The position numbers and the translations under genes are program-made. The notes beneath the pieces are model-generated. The model did not search any database and was not told the DNA's origin. It saw only the letters and a list, made by a program, of their open reading frames with translations. A stretch of DNA of 64,000 nucleotides from Paenibacillus radicis (ex Gao et al. 2016) (GTDB lineage Bacteria > Bacillota > Bacilli > Paenibacillales > Paenibacillaceae), in contig NZ_BMHY01000006.1 of assembly GCF_014641555.1 (NCBI RefSeq), positions 124,001 through 188,000 on the forward strand. Direction: 5' to 3'. This document shows positions 49,193-57,520 of the stretch, piece after piece; the stretch's first letter is position 1, and every line of letters starts with the position of its first letter.

Positions 49193-50184
49193 GCGCTTGC
49201 TTCCCCCATTCGAAAAAAGGTTTTCGCAAACGCAACCCCCATCGTCTCGCACGCTTCCAGCAGATGGCTGACAATCAAACCGTTACGGTCGACGATCATA
49301 TCATCATGCTCCAGACAAGCCAAATCCGCCTTCACCTTTCCAACCTGCCGGATGACTTTCTCATGAGCAACCCGAAGCTGCTTATCCTGCAGCTCGATCA
49401 TGCGCATATGCTCATCCAGCGAATGAAAAGCGAAGTGAACGGAACGCGGAAAGGCCGCATTCAACACGACGAATTCAACAATCGATTCCACCGACATCCC
49501 ATCTGCGTAAAATCGTCGGAAGGACTGATAGCCGCTCACCGATTTCAATACCGCTTGCAGGTACGGGTAAGCGCCCGCATTATTCCAGCCGTCTCCGCTT
49601 GCCGCGTTGCCGACCGCTTTAATGATGCGCAGCGTATTTTCCGCACGTTCCAGATACCGTCCGCATTCGATGAAATGCCATTCATTCTCCCGAGGCATAA
49701 CGGACTGGCAGAAGCCCTGAAACAGAGCGGTCCACTCCCGAATGCGGCCATAGAACAAATGCGGCGATTCGCGCATGAGATCGTCTGGCTGCTTCTCCCT
49801 CAGCCATAAGTAAAAGGCGTTGATCGTATCCCACAGCTCGCTTGGCACCTTCTCGCGGATGGTTCTTAAATTGCCTCTGGCATGGCTCACACAGGACACA
49901 AGGGAATTGGCATTGTCGCGGTCGAGCGTAATGTAATGGAGAACATCTTGTTCGCTATAGGCGCCATATTGTCCTTCATAGGAATCTCTGCTGCCCAGCG
50001 CATCAACGATTCGCGTCCATTTGCAAGGCGCATCCACAGCTTCGCCCCCGGGACCGCGTGCTTCCAAACCGCGTTCATCCTCTGCCTGCAGATGGTAGTG
50101 AACGTCAATCAATCTTGCGTGATTTTCCGCGCGTTCCATATAGCGGCCAATCCAGAATAAAGCTTCCGCATTACGATTAAGCAT
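49189..50184 (-). CDS. Alpha-E domain protein
   Basis: 331 aa from the ATG at 50184 (GGAGGGG upstream); the frame is open further to 50253 but that part overlaps the upstream gene and lacks similarity. Almost entirely helical, with the alpha-E hallmark LNRNAEALFWIGRYMERAENHARL at the N-terminus (about 1-25) and a second, related helix FIECGRYLERAENTLRII near 170. No catalytic motif is known. Always seen with circularly permuted ATP-grasp and transglutaminase proteins, as here; probably a structural or peptide-carrying partner. Confidence 0.9.
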   Translation of the reverse strand: MLNRNAEALFWIGRYMERAENHARLIDVHYHLQAEDERGLEARGPGGEAVDAPCKWTRIVDALGSRDSYEGQYGAYSEQDVLHYITLDRDNANSLVSCVSHARGNLRTIREKVPSELWDTINAFYLWLREKQPDDLMRESPHLFYGRIREWTALFQGFCQSVMPRENEWHFIECGRYLERAENTLRIIKAVGNAASGDGWNNAGAYPYLQAVLKSVSGYQSFRRFYADGMSVESIVEFVVLNAAFPRSVHFAFHSLDEHMRMIELQDKQLRVAHEKVIRQVGKVKADLACLEHDDMIVDRNGLIVSHLLEACETMGVAFAKTFFRMGEASA

Positions 50185-50234
50185 AGCGACCCCTCCATTT
50201 CTTCGACCTCGACCGAGGTTCCTTATTGACCGTT

Positions 50235-51686
50235 TTATCGGTTCAATACCCATGTATCCTTCACGCCGCCCCCTTGCGAGGAATTAACGACGAGCGAGCC
50301 TTCTCTCATTGCGACTCTTGTGAGACCGCCAGGTATAACATGCGTCTCCTCGCCCATTAGCGCAAATGCCCGCAAATCGATATGCCGGGGCGACATGCTT
50401 CCATCGACCATGACCGGTGCCCGCGACAGCTTCATCGTCGTCTGCGCAATATAACGGTCCGGCTGGCGTATAATCGCAGCTGCGAAATCTTTAATTTCCT
50501 TTGCCGAAGCCGTAGGGCCGATCAGCATGCCATAACCGCCTGACAACGATGTTTCTTTTACGACCAGTTGTTCCAAGTGATCCAGCACGTAATCCCGTTC
50601 TTCTTTGCGCGACAAAATATAGGTCGGAACGTTATGCAGAATCGGCTCCTCGCCCAAATAGTAACGAATCATATCAGGGACGTATGCATACACTGCTTTA
50701 TCGTCCGCTACCCCTGTACCTGGAGCATTCGCAATCGCAACGTTGCCGGCCCGGTAAGCATTCATCAAGCCTGGCACGCCAAGCAGCGAATCCGGATGGA
50801 AAGCGAGCGGGTCGAGAAAATCGTCGTCGATCCGGCGGTATATGACGTCCACCTGACGCAAACCGCCCAAATCACGCAAATAAATTTTATGGTCCTTATA
50901 GACCAAATCTCTCCCTTCCACGAGATGGATGCCCATTTGCTGGGCCAGAAAGGTATGCTCGTAATAAGCGGAGTTGAAAGCTCCCGGTGTAAGAAGTACA
51001 ATCAGCGGGTCGCGCTTGCCGTTAGGTGCCAGTGAACGAAGCGAGCTCAGGAAATAATTCAAGCTGCGTTCGATACTCTGTACGGATGAGGATAAGTATA
51101 AATCGTGGAACAGCTCGCTCATGAGCGTGCGGCCTTTGAACAAATACGAGAAGCCCGACGGAGAGCGTAAATTGTCCTCTAGTACATAGTAACGGCCTTT
51201 CTCGTCTCTTATTAAGTCTATGCCGGAAGCGGTAATATAAACGCCCCCGGGAACATCGAGCCCGGACATTTCCGGACGGAAATACGTGTTGGATACGATC
51301 ATTCGTCTAGGGATGACGCCGTCTGCTACGATGCGCTGACCGTGGTAAATATCATGAACGAACAGATTAAGCGCTTTGATGCGCTGACGGACGCCGCGGT
51401 CCACCGCATCCCATTCATGCTTCGGAATGACTCGGGGAATATAGTCGAACGGAATGGTACGCTCAAGCGGCTCGTTCTGATTGGGGCTATAGAGGGTGAA
51501 GGTAATCCCCTCCTCCAGCATCCTTTGATTGAGGGCATGCTGCCGCATCGACAACTCGGCATGCTTCATCCGTCCGAATAAACGATGGACGCTTTCGTAA
51601 TGCGGGCGAACGGACAGATCCTGCTCGAACATCTCATCGTAAAATGATTGCGAATCATAATAGTGCGACTGCGTGGCCGTCGACAT
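50235..51686 (-). CDS. Circularly permuted ATP-grasp protein
   Basis: 483 aa from the ATG at 51686, which has GGAGGAGG nine bases upstream; an ATG six codons earlier is less likely. Features of the circularly permuted ATP-grasp family (DUF404/407): YFRPEMSGLDVPGGVYITASGIDLIRDEKG, YYVLEDNLRSPSGFSYL, LTPGAFNSAYYEHTFLAQQMG, VVKETSLSGGYGMLIGP and MSPRHIDLRAFALMG, which together bind ATP and magnesium. Predicted to make peptide-like amide bonds. First gene of the three-gene operon. Confidence 0.92.
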   Translation of the reverse strand: MSTATQSHYYDSQSFYDEMFEQDLSVRPHYESVHRLFGRMKHAELSMRQHALNQRMLEEGITFTLYSPNQNEPLERTIPFDYIPRVIPKHEWDAVDRGVRQRIKALNLFVHDIYHGQRIVADGVIPRRMIVSNTYFRPEMSGLDVPGGVYITASGIDLIRDEKGRYYVLEDNLRSPSGFSYLFKGRTLMSELFHDLYLSSSVQSIERSLNYFLSSLRSLAPNGKRDPLIVLLTPGAFNSAYYEHTFLAQQMGIHLVEGRDLVYKDHKIYLRDLGGLRQVDVIYRRIDDDFLDPLAFHPDSLLGVPGLMNAYRAGNVAIANAPGTGVADDKAVYAYVPDMIRYYLGEEPILHNVPTYILSRKEERDYVLDHLEQLVVKETSLSGGYGMLIGPTASAKEIKDFAAAIIRQPDRYIAQTTMKLSRAPVMVDGSMSPRHIDLRAFALMGEETHVIPGGLTRVAMREGSLVVNSSQGGGVKDTWVLNR

Positions 51687-51763
51687 GCGAACCGCCTCCT
51701 CCATGATGGTGCAGCATCCTCAATCGATGCTTACGTCGGACATTCCTTATAAAATGTTATATT

Positions 51764-51813
51764 GATGTAAGGTAATGTAAGTGTTTTCGATGACTTTTAC
51801 CTACATTTACATC
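51764..51813. repeat. TGTAA-rich inverted repeat between promoter and ATP-grasp gene
   Basis: Arms GATGTAAGGTAATGTAA (51764-51780) and TTACCTACATTTACATC (51797-51813) are imperfect inverted copies, each carrying two TGTAA/TTACA motifs. They lie downstream of the promoter at 51829-51857, in the 5' leader, a position suited to a repressor site or leader structure. Confidence 0.55.
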
Positions 51814-51828
51814 TTTTATGGTAGCTTC

Positions 51829-51857
51829 ATCATACTAAATCCGGATATTCATGTCAA
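51829..51857 (-). promoter_or_regulatory. Strong SigA promoter of the ATP-grasp operon
   Basis: Minus-strand -35 TTGACA (51852-51857, perfect), 17-bp spacer, -10 TATGAT (51829-51834, one mismatch). Leader before the start codon is about 135 nt. Confidence 0.75.
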
Positions 51858-51870
51858 CTTATATAACATA

Positions 51871-51908
51871 AAAAGCAGGGCTTCTTTTGGAAGAAGATCC
51901 CTGCTTTT
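51871..51908 (-). terminator. Terminator after the globin-coupled sensor gene
   Basis: Minus-strand stem AAAAGCAGGG / CCTGCTTTT with inner CTTCTT / AAGAAG, followed by TTTATG; it insulates the ATP-grasp promoter just downstream. Confidence 0.85.
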
Positions 51909-51928
51909 ATCATATGCCTATTTTTTTG

Positions 51929-52930
51929 TTATGTATTCAATTCACGCAAATCTTTCGCCACCTGCTCCACCATTTGAACGAATACTGCTAATTCCTGTGA
52001 ACGGGCCGCCTGGTTCCGGGCTTCACCGGACGTTTGCTCCGATTCTTTCTGTACGGCAGAGATTTTTTTCTCAATTTCCTCCAGATTGCGCTGGATCGTC
52101 TCCATCGCCGTCCGTGATGAGGCTGCCAGCTTTCGAACCTCGTTGGCTACAACTTCAAAGCCTCGACCGTTCTCCCCTGCTCTGGCCGCTTCAATTGCGG
52201 CATTCAACCCCAATAAATGCGTCTGATCGGAAATACCGCGAATCAAGGTTCCCATCTCCGTAATGCCATCCAGCTCAACTTGCAGCTCGCCAAGCAGTTC
52301 ATGTGCTTTGTCCTGCGACTGTGACGTCGATACTGCGGTTGCAGCAATCGATTGTGCGCCTTCGTCCAGCTCGACCATGAGTCCTGCCAGTTTCTCGACC
52401 GCACCTGTTACGGTTGTCAGCATTTCGGACCGTTCATCGGCCAAAGTTTGAATTTTCGCTTGTTCGGATTGGTTATATGCCTCCAAAACGAGCTGTGAAT
52501 CTAAATTGAACATTTTGCTAAGCGAATGAATGATGCCGCTCCAGCGTTCAGGAATAACCCGCTGCATCACTTGCGTCGAAATATCGAGATAGGTCATATA
52601 AGTACCGAGATACCAGTCCGTTGTTAAGCCGATCCGCGAGTGAACCAAGCCAATTTTAATCCGGTTCTCAATAAACGGCTCATCGATGACGCCGGAAGCC
52701 AGCGACAGCCAATAGACGCGCTGCGTTTCTTTCAACCGTTCAATATTGCTGACCCGGTTAATCAGATCCATCATTTCGGGATATTGTTCAATACTGGAGT
52801 AGAAGCGGTCAACTACTTCCTCCACGACTTGCTCGAATATCGGACGGCAGGCTGACAGCCTGTCCAAATCTTCTTGGGTTATTCTCGTATAGTCCAGCTG
52901 CCGTTGACGATGCGCCGAAACGTTAATCAT
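51929..52930 (-). CDS. Globin-coupled chemoreceptor (HemAT-like)
   Basis: 333 aa, soluble. An N-terminal sensor globin (about 10-165) carries the proximal haem histidine His97 in [19 protein letters not shown], matching HemAT. A methyl-accepting signalling domain follows (about 180-330), with the receptor tip [22 protein letters not shown]. There is no membrane helix, as in HemAT. It probably binds oxygen and signals to CheA. B. subtilis HemAT is longer (432 aa), so the cytoplasmic hairpin here is shortened. Single gene, with GGGGGAG ribosome site. Confidence 0.9.
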   Translation of the reverse strand: MINVSAHRQRQLDYTRITQEDLDRLSACRPIFEQVVEEVVDRFYSSIEQYPEMMDLINRVSNIERLKETQRVYWLSLASGVIDEPFIENRIKIGLVHSRIGLTTDWYLGTYMTYLDISTQVMQRVIPERWSGIIHSLSKMFNLDSQLVLEAYNQSEQAKIQTLADERSEMLTTVTGAVEKLAGLMVELDEGAQSIAATAVSTSQSQDKAHELLGELQVELDGITEMGTLIRGISDQTHLLGLNAAIEAARAGENGRGFEVVANEVRKLAASSRTAMETIQRNLEEIEKKISAVQKESEQTSGEARNQAARSQELAVFVQMVEQVAKDLRELNT

Positions 52931-53012
52931 GTTGAAGCTCCCCCTATGGTTGGCATTATTATGCTTCTTCCTATTATATCGACAAAACCAGGTATAAAGT
53001 AACCCTTATTTG

Positions 53013-53052
53013 GAAAAACAAAACCAGCGGCACCATTCTCCGCTGGTTTTGT
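53013..53052 (-). terminator. Terminator after prkA
   Basis: Perfect 13-bp stem ACAAAACCAGCGG / CCGCTGGTTTTGT; minus-strand continuation GTTTTTCC supplies the U-run. Confidence 0.88.
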
Positions 53053-53059
53053 TCACAAT

Positions 53060-54955
53060 TTAGCGATTTAATAGACTGCCTACATACCGGAGAAGCTCAT
53101 TGGCACATACCGGGCAGTAGCCATGCTCGTCGATCAGCCGCTTTGTCACTTCATTAATCCGTTTCAATTGGCTCTCATCCGGCGTTTTCGTCGATGTCGT
53201 AATTTTGACAATATCCTTCAAATCAGCGAACAGCTTTTTCTCCACCGCTTCGCGCAAACGCTCATGACTGGTGAAATCAAACTTTTTGCCTTTTCGGGAA
53301 TACGACGATATCCGAATGAGAATTTCCTCGCGAAACGCTTTTTTTGCATTTTCGGAGACGCCGATCTGCTCTTCGATCGAACGCATCAGCCGCTCATCGG
53401 GATCCATTTCTTCCCCGGTCAGCGGATCTTTAATTTTCGCCCAATTGCAATAGGACTCGATATTGTCGAGATAGTTCTCGAATAAGGTGCGAGCAGACTC
53501 CTCGAAGGAGTAGACGAAGGCCTTCTGAATCTCCTTCTTCGCCAGCCCGTCATACTCCTTGCGGGCAACGGAGATGAAGTTCAAATACCGCTCCCGCTCC
53601 TCCTTCGTAATCGACGGATGCTGATCGAGTCCGTCCTTCAGCGCCCGCAGCACATCCAGCGCATTAATGCACTGTGTATCCTGCTTAATTAAAGCGCTCG
53701 AAATCCGGTTGATGACGTAGCGCGGATCGACGCCGGACATGCCTTCTTCAATATACTCGTTTTGCATCTCCTTCAGATCGGCATCCTTGAAGCCCTCAAT
53801 CTCCTCGCCGTCATACATCCGCATCTTTTTGACCAGATCCATGCCTTGTTTCTTCGTTTCCTTCAGGCGGGTAAGTATGCTGAAAATCGCAGCCGAACGC
53901 AGCGCGTGCGGCGAAATATGAATATGCTTCATGTCGCTTTGGCCGATCAGCTTCGTATAAATCTTTTCCTCCTCCGACACCTTCAAGTTGTACGGGATTG
54001 GCATGACGATCATCCGCGACTGCAGCGCTTCGTTTTTCTTATTGCTGATGAATGATTTGTATTCGGATTCATTTGTGTGGGCAATTATGAGTTCATCAGC
54101 TGATATTAACGCAAATCGTCCAGCTTTAAAATTTCCTTCCTGCGTCAGCGAGAGCAGATTCCACAGAAACTTCTCATCGCATTTCAGCATCTCTTGAAAC
54201 TCCATCAGCCCGCGATTCGCTTTATTCAGCTCACCGTCGAAGCGGTAAGCGCGCGGATCGGATTCGGAGCCGAACTCCGTAATCGTGGAGAAGTCGATGC
54301 TCCCCGTCAGATCGGCAATATCCTGAGACTTCGGATCAGAAGGGCTGAATGTACCGATACCGATACGGTTATCCTCGGAAATGAGCACCCGCTCGACAAG
54401 CACATTTTCGATTTCACCGCCATATTCGGTGCGCAGCCTCATCTGGCACGAAGGGCAAAGGTTGCCTTCAATCCGCACGCCAAGCTCCTTCTCAATTTCT
54501 GGCCGAAGGTCATGCGGAATGAGATGCAAAGGCTCCTCGTGCATCGGGCAGCCTTTAATCGCATAGACGGCGCCTCGTTCGGTTCTGGAATAGCGCTCCA
54601 GTCCTTTTTTGAGCATCGTCACAATCGTTGATTTCCCCCCGCTTACAGGTCCCATCAACAGCAGTATCCGTTTACGGACATCCAGCCTTCTTGCAGCCGA
54701 ATGGAAATATTCCTCCACCAGTTTCTGAACCGCACGGTCAAGCCCGAAAATTTCCTGTTCAAAAAACTTGTATCGCTTGTTGCCGTTCGTGTCCTCCACG
54801 CCGAATGATTCAATCATGTCATAGACGCGCGAGTGCGCTGTCATGGCCGGTGTGGGATCCTGCCTCAATGATTCGATGTATGCCTTGAACGTTCCTGTCC
54901 ATTCCAGCTTCTCACTCTCTGTCCGATACTCCGATATTCGCTTGAAAATGTCCAT
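53060..54955 (-). CDS. prkA: PrkA serine protein kinase / AAA+ family protein
   Basis: 631 aa from the ATG at 54955, the same length as B. subtilis PrkA; 14 upstream codons lack similarity and GGAGGAGG sits before the chosen ATG. The AAA+ part has Walker A GPVSGGKS at 102-109 and a cysteine motif NLCPSCQMRLR; the C-terminal PrkA domain ends in YCPVCANELLRYVG. It works with YhbH and SpoVR in sporulation and stress responses; whether the main activity is kinase or AAA+ ATPase/protease is debated for the family. The partners are elsewhere in this window (19.8 and 36.8 kb). No clear SigE promoter was found. Confidence 0.95.
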   Translation of the reverse strand: MDIFKRISEYRTESEKLEWTGTFKAYIESLRQDPTPAMTAHSRVYDMIESFGVEDTNGNKRYKFFEQEIFGLDRAVQKLVEEYFHSAARRLDVRKRILLLMGPVSGGKSTIVTMLKKGLERYSRTERGAVYAIKGCPMHEEPLHLIPHDLRPEIEKELGVRIEGNLCPSCQMRLRTEYGGEIENVLVERVLISEDNRIGIGTFSPSDPKSQDIADLTGSIDFSTITEFGSESDPRAYRFDGELNKANRGLMEFQEMLKCDEKFLWNLLSLTQEGNFKAGRFALISADELIIAHTNESEYKSFISNKKNEALQSRMIVMPIPYNLKVSEEEKIYTKLIGQSDMKHIHISPHALRSAAIFSILTRLKETKKQGMDLVKKMRMYDGEEIEGFKDADLKEMQNEYIEEGMSGVDPRYVINRISSALIKQDTQCINALDVLRALKDGLDQHPSITKEERERYLNFISVARKEYDGLAKKEIQKAFVYSFEESARTLFENYLDNIESYCNWAKIKDPLTGEEMDPDERLMRSIEEQIGVSENAKKAFREEILIRISSYSRKGKKFDFTSHERLREAVEKKLFADLKDIVKITTSTKTPDESQLKRINEVTKRLIDEHGYCPVCANELLRYVGSLLNR

Positions 54956-55142
54956 GCCGTGCCTCCTCCCATCGCTTCCGCAATCCGCATTTTTCACTCC
55001 GCCCGGGATTTTCTCTAGCCCATCTATCGAGGGAACAACTTTTTATTGAAGTATTACATTCCTATGCTTAGTCCTGTAGGAAATTGACCACTATTTTAGT
55101 CGGCAATCCATCAAAATGCGACAAGCGTGAACAATCCTTTGT

Positions 55143-55148
55143 TATAAT
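55143..55148 (+). promoter_or_regulatory. -10 element (TATAAT) before the DUF2161 gene
   Basis: Perfect TATAAT; the -35 is poor (GCGACA with a 19-bp spacer). Its position makes the GTG at 55151 unusable as a start and supports GTG 55175. Confidence 0.4.
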
Positions 55149-55174
55149 AGGTGGGAGAAAGCGAGGGATTTTCC

Positions 55175-55900
55175 GTGGCCGTCACGAAGGAAGAAGAGCT
55201 GTACAGCCCTATTAAAGCTTACTATGAGCGGCTGGGATACACGGTGAAAAGCGAAGTTCTGCACTGTGACCTTGTCGCTATGAAACCGGACGCCTCCGAT
55301 GCGGTTGTTGTCGAAATGAAAAAAACGTTCAACCTCGCGCTGCTTCTGCAGGGAGTTGAACGCTTGCGAATTAATGACAATGTCGTGCTTGCCGTGGAAC
55401 GCAACCGGAAAAAGAGCGGCGCCCACAACCAGCGCTTTAGCGATATTACCGAGCTATGCCGGATGCTGGGCCTCGGATTTATGACCGTTACATTCTTTAA
55501 GACAAAAGCACCGGTCATTGAATTTCTTTGCGAGCCGGGCGATGCGCCGCAGCGCGGCATCCGCAGAAAGAAGCAAGCCCGCCTGCTTCAGGAATTCCGC
55601 GAGCGGAGCGGCGATTATAATGTAGGTGGCAGCACCGGACGCAAGCTGGTCACTGCCTACCGTGAAAAAGCGCTTCGCTGCGCCTATGCCATGCAACGCT
55701 ACGGACCGCTCTCCCCGAGCAAGCTGGCGACGTTAACCGAGTTTGCCAAATGTGGAGATCTGCTACGCAGCAACTACTATAGCTGGTTCGAGCGGGTCAA
55801 GCGAGGCAGCTACGGTCTGACGCCAAGCGGCGAGAAAGCGCTGGAGGAATACGCTGGCGTCATCGCCGAGTGGATAGCAAAACTGCCGCCCGACGCCTAA
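55175..55900 (+). CDS. DUF2161 protein, PD-(D/E)XK nuclease-like
   Basis: 241 aa from GTG at 55175 (GAGGG upstream); an earlier GTG at 55151 would lie at the transcription start. The N-terminal half shows a restriction-endonuclease-like core: VLHCDLVAMKPD...AVVVEMKKTF, where D, E and K fit the D-(D/E)xK metal site, followed by ALLLQGVERLRINDNVVLAVE. The C-terminal half is basic with YSWFERVKRGSYGLTPSG, a winged-helix-like stretch. DUF2161 proteins have no proven role; nuclease activity is inference. Single gene. Confidence 0.82.
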   Translation: MAVTKEEELYSPIKAYYERLGYTVKSEVLHCDLVAMKPDASDAVVVEMKKTFNLALLLQGVERLRINDNVVLAVERNRKKSGAHNQRFSDITELCRMLGLGFMTVTFFKTKAPVIEFLCEPGDAPQRGIRRKKQARLLQEFRERSGDYNVGGSTGRKLVTAYREKALRCAYAMQRYGPLSPSKLATLTEFAKCGDLLRSNYYSWFERVKRGSYGLTPSGEKALEEYAGVIAEWIAKLPPDA

Positions 55901-55917
55901 TGGCGTCGCAGCGGCAG
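55879..55917 (-). terminator. Terminator after the aminotransferase gene
   Basis: Stem CTGCCGCtgCGACGCC / GGCGTCGggCGGCAG with a 4-nt loop; minus-strand TTTTGC follows. It overlaps the last codons of the convergent DUF2161 gene. Confidence 0.65.
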
Positions 55918-55978
55918 TGATTGAATAATGGAATGATAGAGGAATGAACATCATTCCGGCGAAGCGATAATGCTTGCT

Positions 55979-57175
55979 CTAGCTACGTGCCGTAAATTCG
56001 CGAATGGCATCCGCCAGCCGCTCTACACCCTGCACCGTTTTTTGCCCCGTATTATGGGTGAAATTGAGTCTTGCCGTATTCCGCTGCGGATCATAGGCGT
56101 AGAAGGAGCTCCCCGGCACAAACGCCACTCCTTTTAACACAGCAGCCTTTAACAACACTTCCGCATCAAGCCCTTCCGGCAGCTGCGTCCAAATAAACAT
56201 GCCGCCCTTTGGCTCGATCCAGCTGAAGCCCTCAATCTTTTGCTCCAGAAGCAAGCTCTGCATCTCCACCATTCTGTCTCGATACGAACGGCGAATCGTT
56301 TGAATATGATCGTCTAGTGGAAAATGAGCCAGCAGTTGGCTAAGAATTTGCTGATCCATCGTGCTGGAATGAATATCAGCAGCCTGCTTCGCCTTCGCCA
56401 TCATTCGGATTACTTTGGCATTGCCAATAGCCCAGCCGGTACGCAGCGCAGGAGCAACCGTCTTGGAGAAGGTACTGGTGTAAATGACAGCTCCGCCTTG
56501 CTGCTGCTGATCCAGCGAGAACAGCGTCGGGTAGTCCGCCGTTTCATCAAACTTAATTTCGCCGTACGGATCATCCTCCAGAATCGGAATGCCGTTTCGC
56601 ACGCATAGATCCAGAAGCTGCTGCCTTCTTTCCAGACTCCATACATTGCCTGTCGGGTTTCCGAAAGTTGGAACCGCATACAGCATTTTCGGTTTATGTT
56701 CACGAATGAGGCGCTCTGCGTCTTCCGGAATGATGCCATGCTCATCGCTTTCCGCCGCAATGACGCGCAAACCGTACAGCTCGAATACTTGCAAGCAAGC
56801 AAGATAAGTCGGCTTTTCTACCAAGATGACGTCGCCAGGCTCCGTCAGCACTTGCACGAGCAAGCTGATCGCTTGCTGCGAGCCGGTTGTCAGAATGATT
56901 TCATCCGGGTCAACATTCATCCCTTTTTGCGCCATACGAACGCAAAGCTGCTCGCGAAGCGGCAAATAGCCTTCAGTCAAACCATATTGCAGAGCGCCTT
57001 TCCCTGCATCAAATACACGCTCAGCCGCCTCTCGGACAGCTTGTACAGGAAACAACTCCTCCGCAGGCAAGCCGCCGGCGAACGAGATCATATCCTTCCC
57101 TTGCGTCAGCTTCAAAATATCTCTAACAGCCGACGATTTTACCTCGGCAATTCGCGATGCAAACCGATAATCCAT
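55979..57175 (-). CDS. PLP-dependent aminotransferase, class I/II (2-aminoadipate/MocR-type fold)
   Basis: 398 aa. Opening RIAEVKSSAVRDILKLTQ and ISFAGGLPAEELFP are typical of the LysN/2-aminoadipate aminotransferase group. Cofactor sites: TTGSQQAISLL, YAVPTFGNPTGN, ILEDDPYGEI and STFSKTVAPALRTGW, in which the Lys binds PLP; the Arg of RLNFTHN binds the substrate carboxylate. No DNA-binding domain, so it is an enzyme rather than a MocR regulator. Exact amino acid substrate unknown. Divergent from the 32-aa peptide gene. Confidence 0.92.
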   Translation of the reverse strand: MDYRFASRIAEVKSSAVRDILKLTQGKDMISFAGGLPAEELFPVQAVREAAERVFDAGKGALQYGLTEGYLPLREQLCVRMAQKGMNVDPDEIILTTGSQQAISLLVQVLTEPGDVILVEKPTYLACLQVFELYGLRVIAAESDEHGIIPEDAERLIREHKPKMLYAVPTFGNPTGNVWSLERRQQLLDLCVRNGIPILEDDPYGEIKFDETADYPTLFSLDQQQQGGAVIYTSTFSKTVAPALRTGWAIGNAKVIRMMAKAKQAADIHSSTMDQQILSQLLAHFPLDDHIQTIRRSYRDRMVEMQSLLLEQKIEGFSWIEPKGGMFIWTQLPEGLDAEVLLKAAVLKGVAFVPGSSFYAYDPQRNTARLNFTHNTGQKTVQGVERLADAIREFTARS

Positions 57176-57311
57176 TACGTTTGCGCCTCCCCATTATTAG
57201 TCTGAATCCTTTTATTTTAGCAAGGTGTTCACAACTTTTAAAGTTTTCTTTTTTCGCATCGTTGGGTATAATGAAGAAGATGTAGCGGAATCAATCGGAG
57301 GTGTCTGCGCA

Positions 57312-57410
57312 ATGTCCATTACCATGATTACCGTACTGACGGTCTTTGTTTTATTCGTGGCTGCGATGTTAACGTCTTCTTACAACGAAGACAAAACAAA
57401 AGGCCTCTAA
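57312..57410 (+). CDS. 32-aa single-pass membrane peptide
   Basis: A 32-codon gene starting at ATG 57312 with GGAGG nine bases upstream. It encodes SITMITVLTVFVLFVAAML, a single membrane helix, and a charged tail TSSYNEDKTKGL. A TATAAT at about 57268 precedes it and a strong terminator follows, so it is a complete transcription unit. The upstream in-frame extension (from 57225) overlaps the promoter and has no ribosome site. No family recognised; small one-helix proteins often regulate membrane enzymes, but this is not shown. Confidence 0.7.
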   Translation: MSITMITVLTVFVLFVAAMLTSSYNEDKTKGL

Positions 57411-57444
57411 TTCGGCCATTGTGCATCCCGGTATTCGGGATTAA

Positions 57445-57507
57445 AAGAAGGAAGCTTCCTATACTAAGCGTGTTGGCGCTTGATACAGGAAGCTTCCTTC
57501 TTTTTTT
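57445..57507. terminator. Bidirectional terminator between the small peptide and AbrB-like genes
   Basis: Perfect 14-bp stem GAAGGAAGCTTCCT / AGGAAGCTTCCTTC with a 26-nt loop, followed by TTTTTTT on plus and TTTTAATCC on minus. Confidence 0.92.
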
Positions 57508-57520
57508 AGCATGCTATGGA

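Noticed and set aside
52931-52990. SigD motility promoter before the globin-coupled sensor
   Set aside because: GTCGATAT resembles the SigD -10 (GCCGATAT), but there is no TAAA at the required distance upstream; a SigA TATAAT overlaps instead.
54956-55110. SigE promoter before prkA
   Set aside because: Best match (TCAATTT-N14-CATAGGAA) has too many mismatches in the -10 to be claimed.
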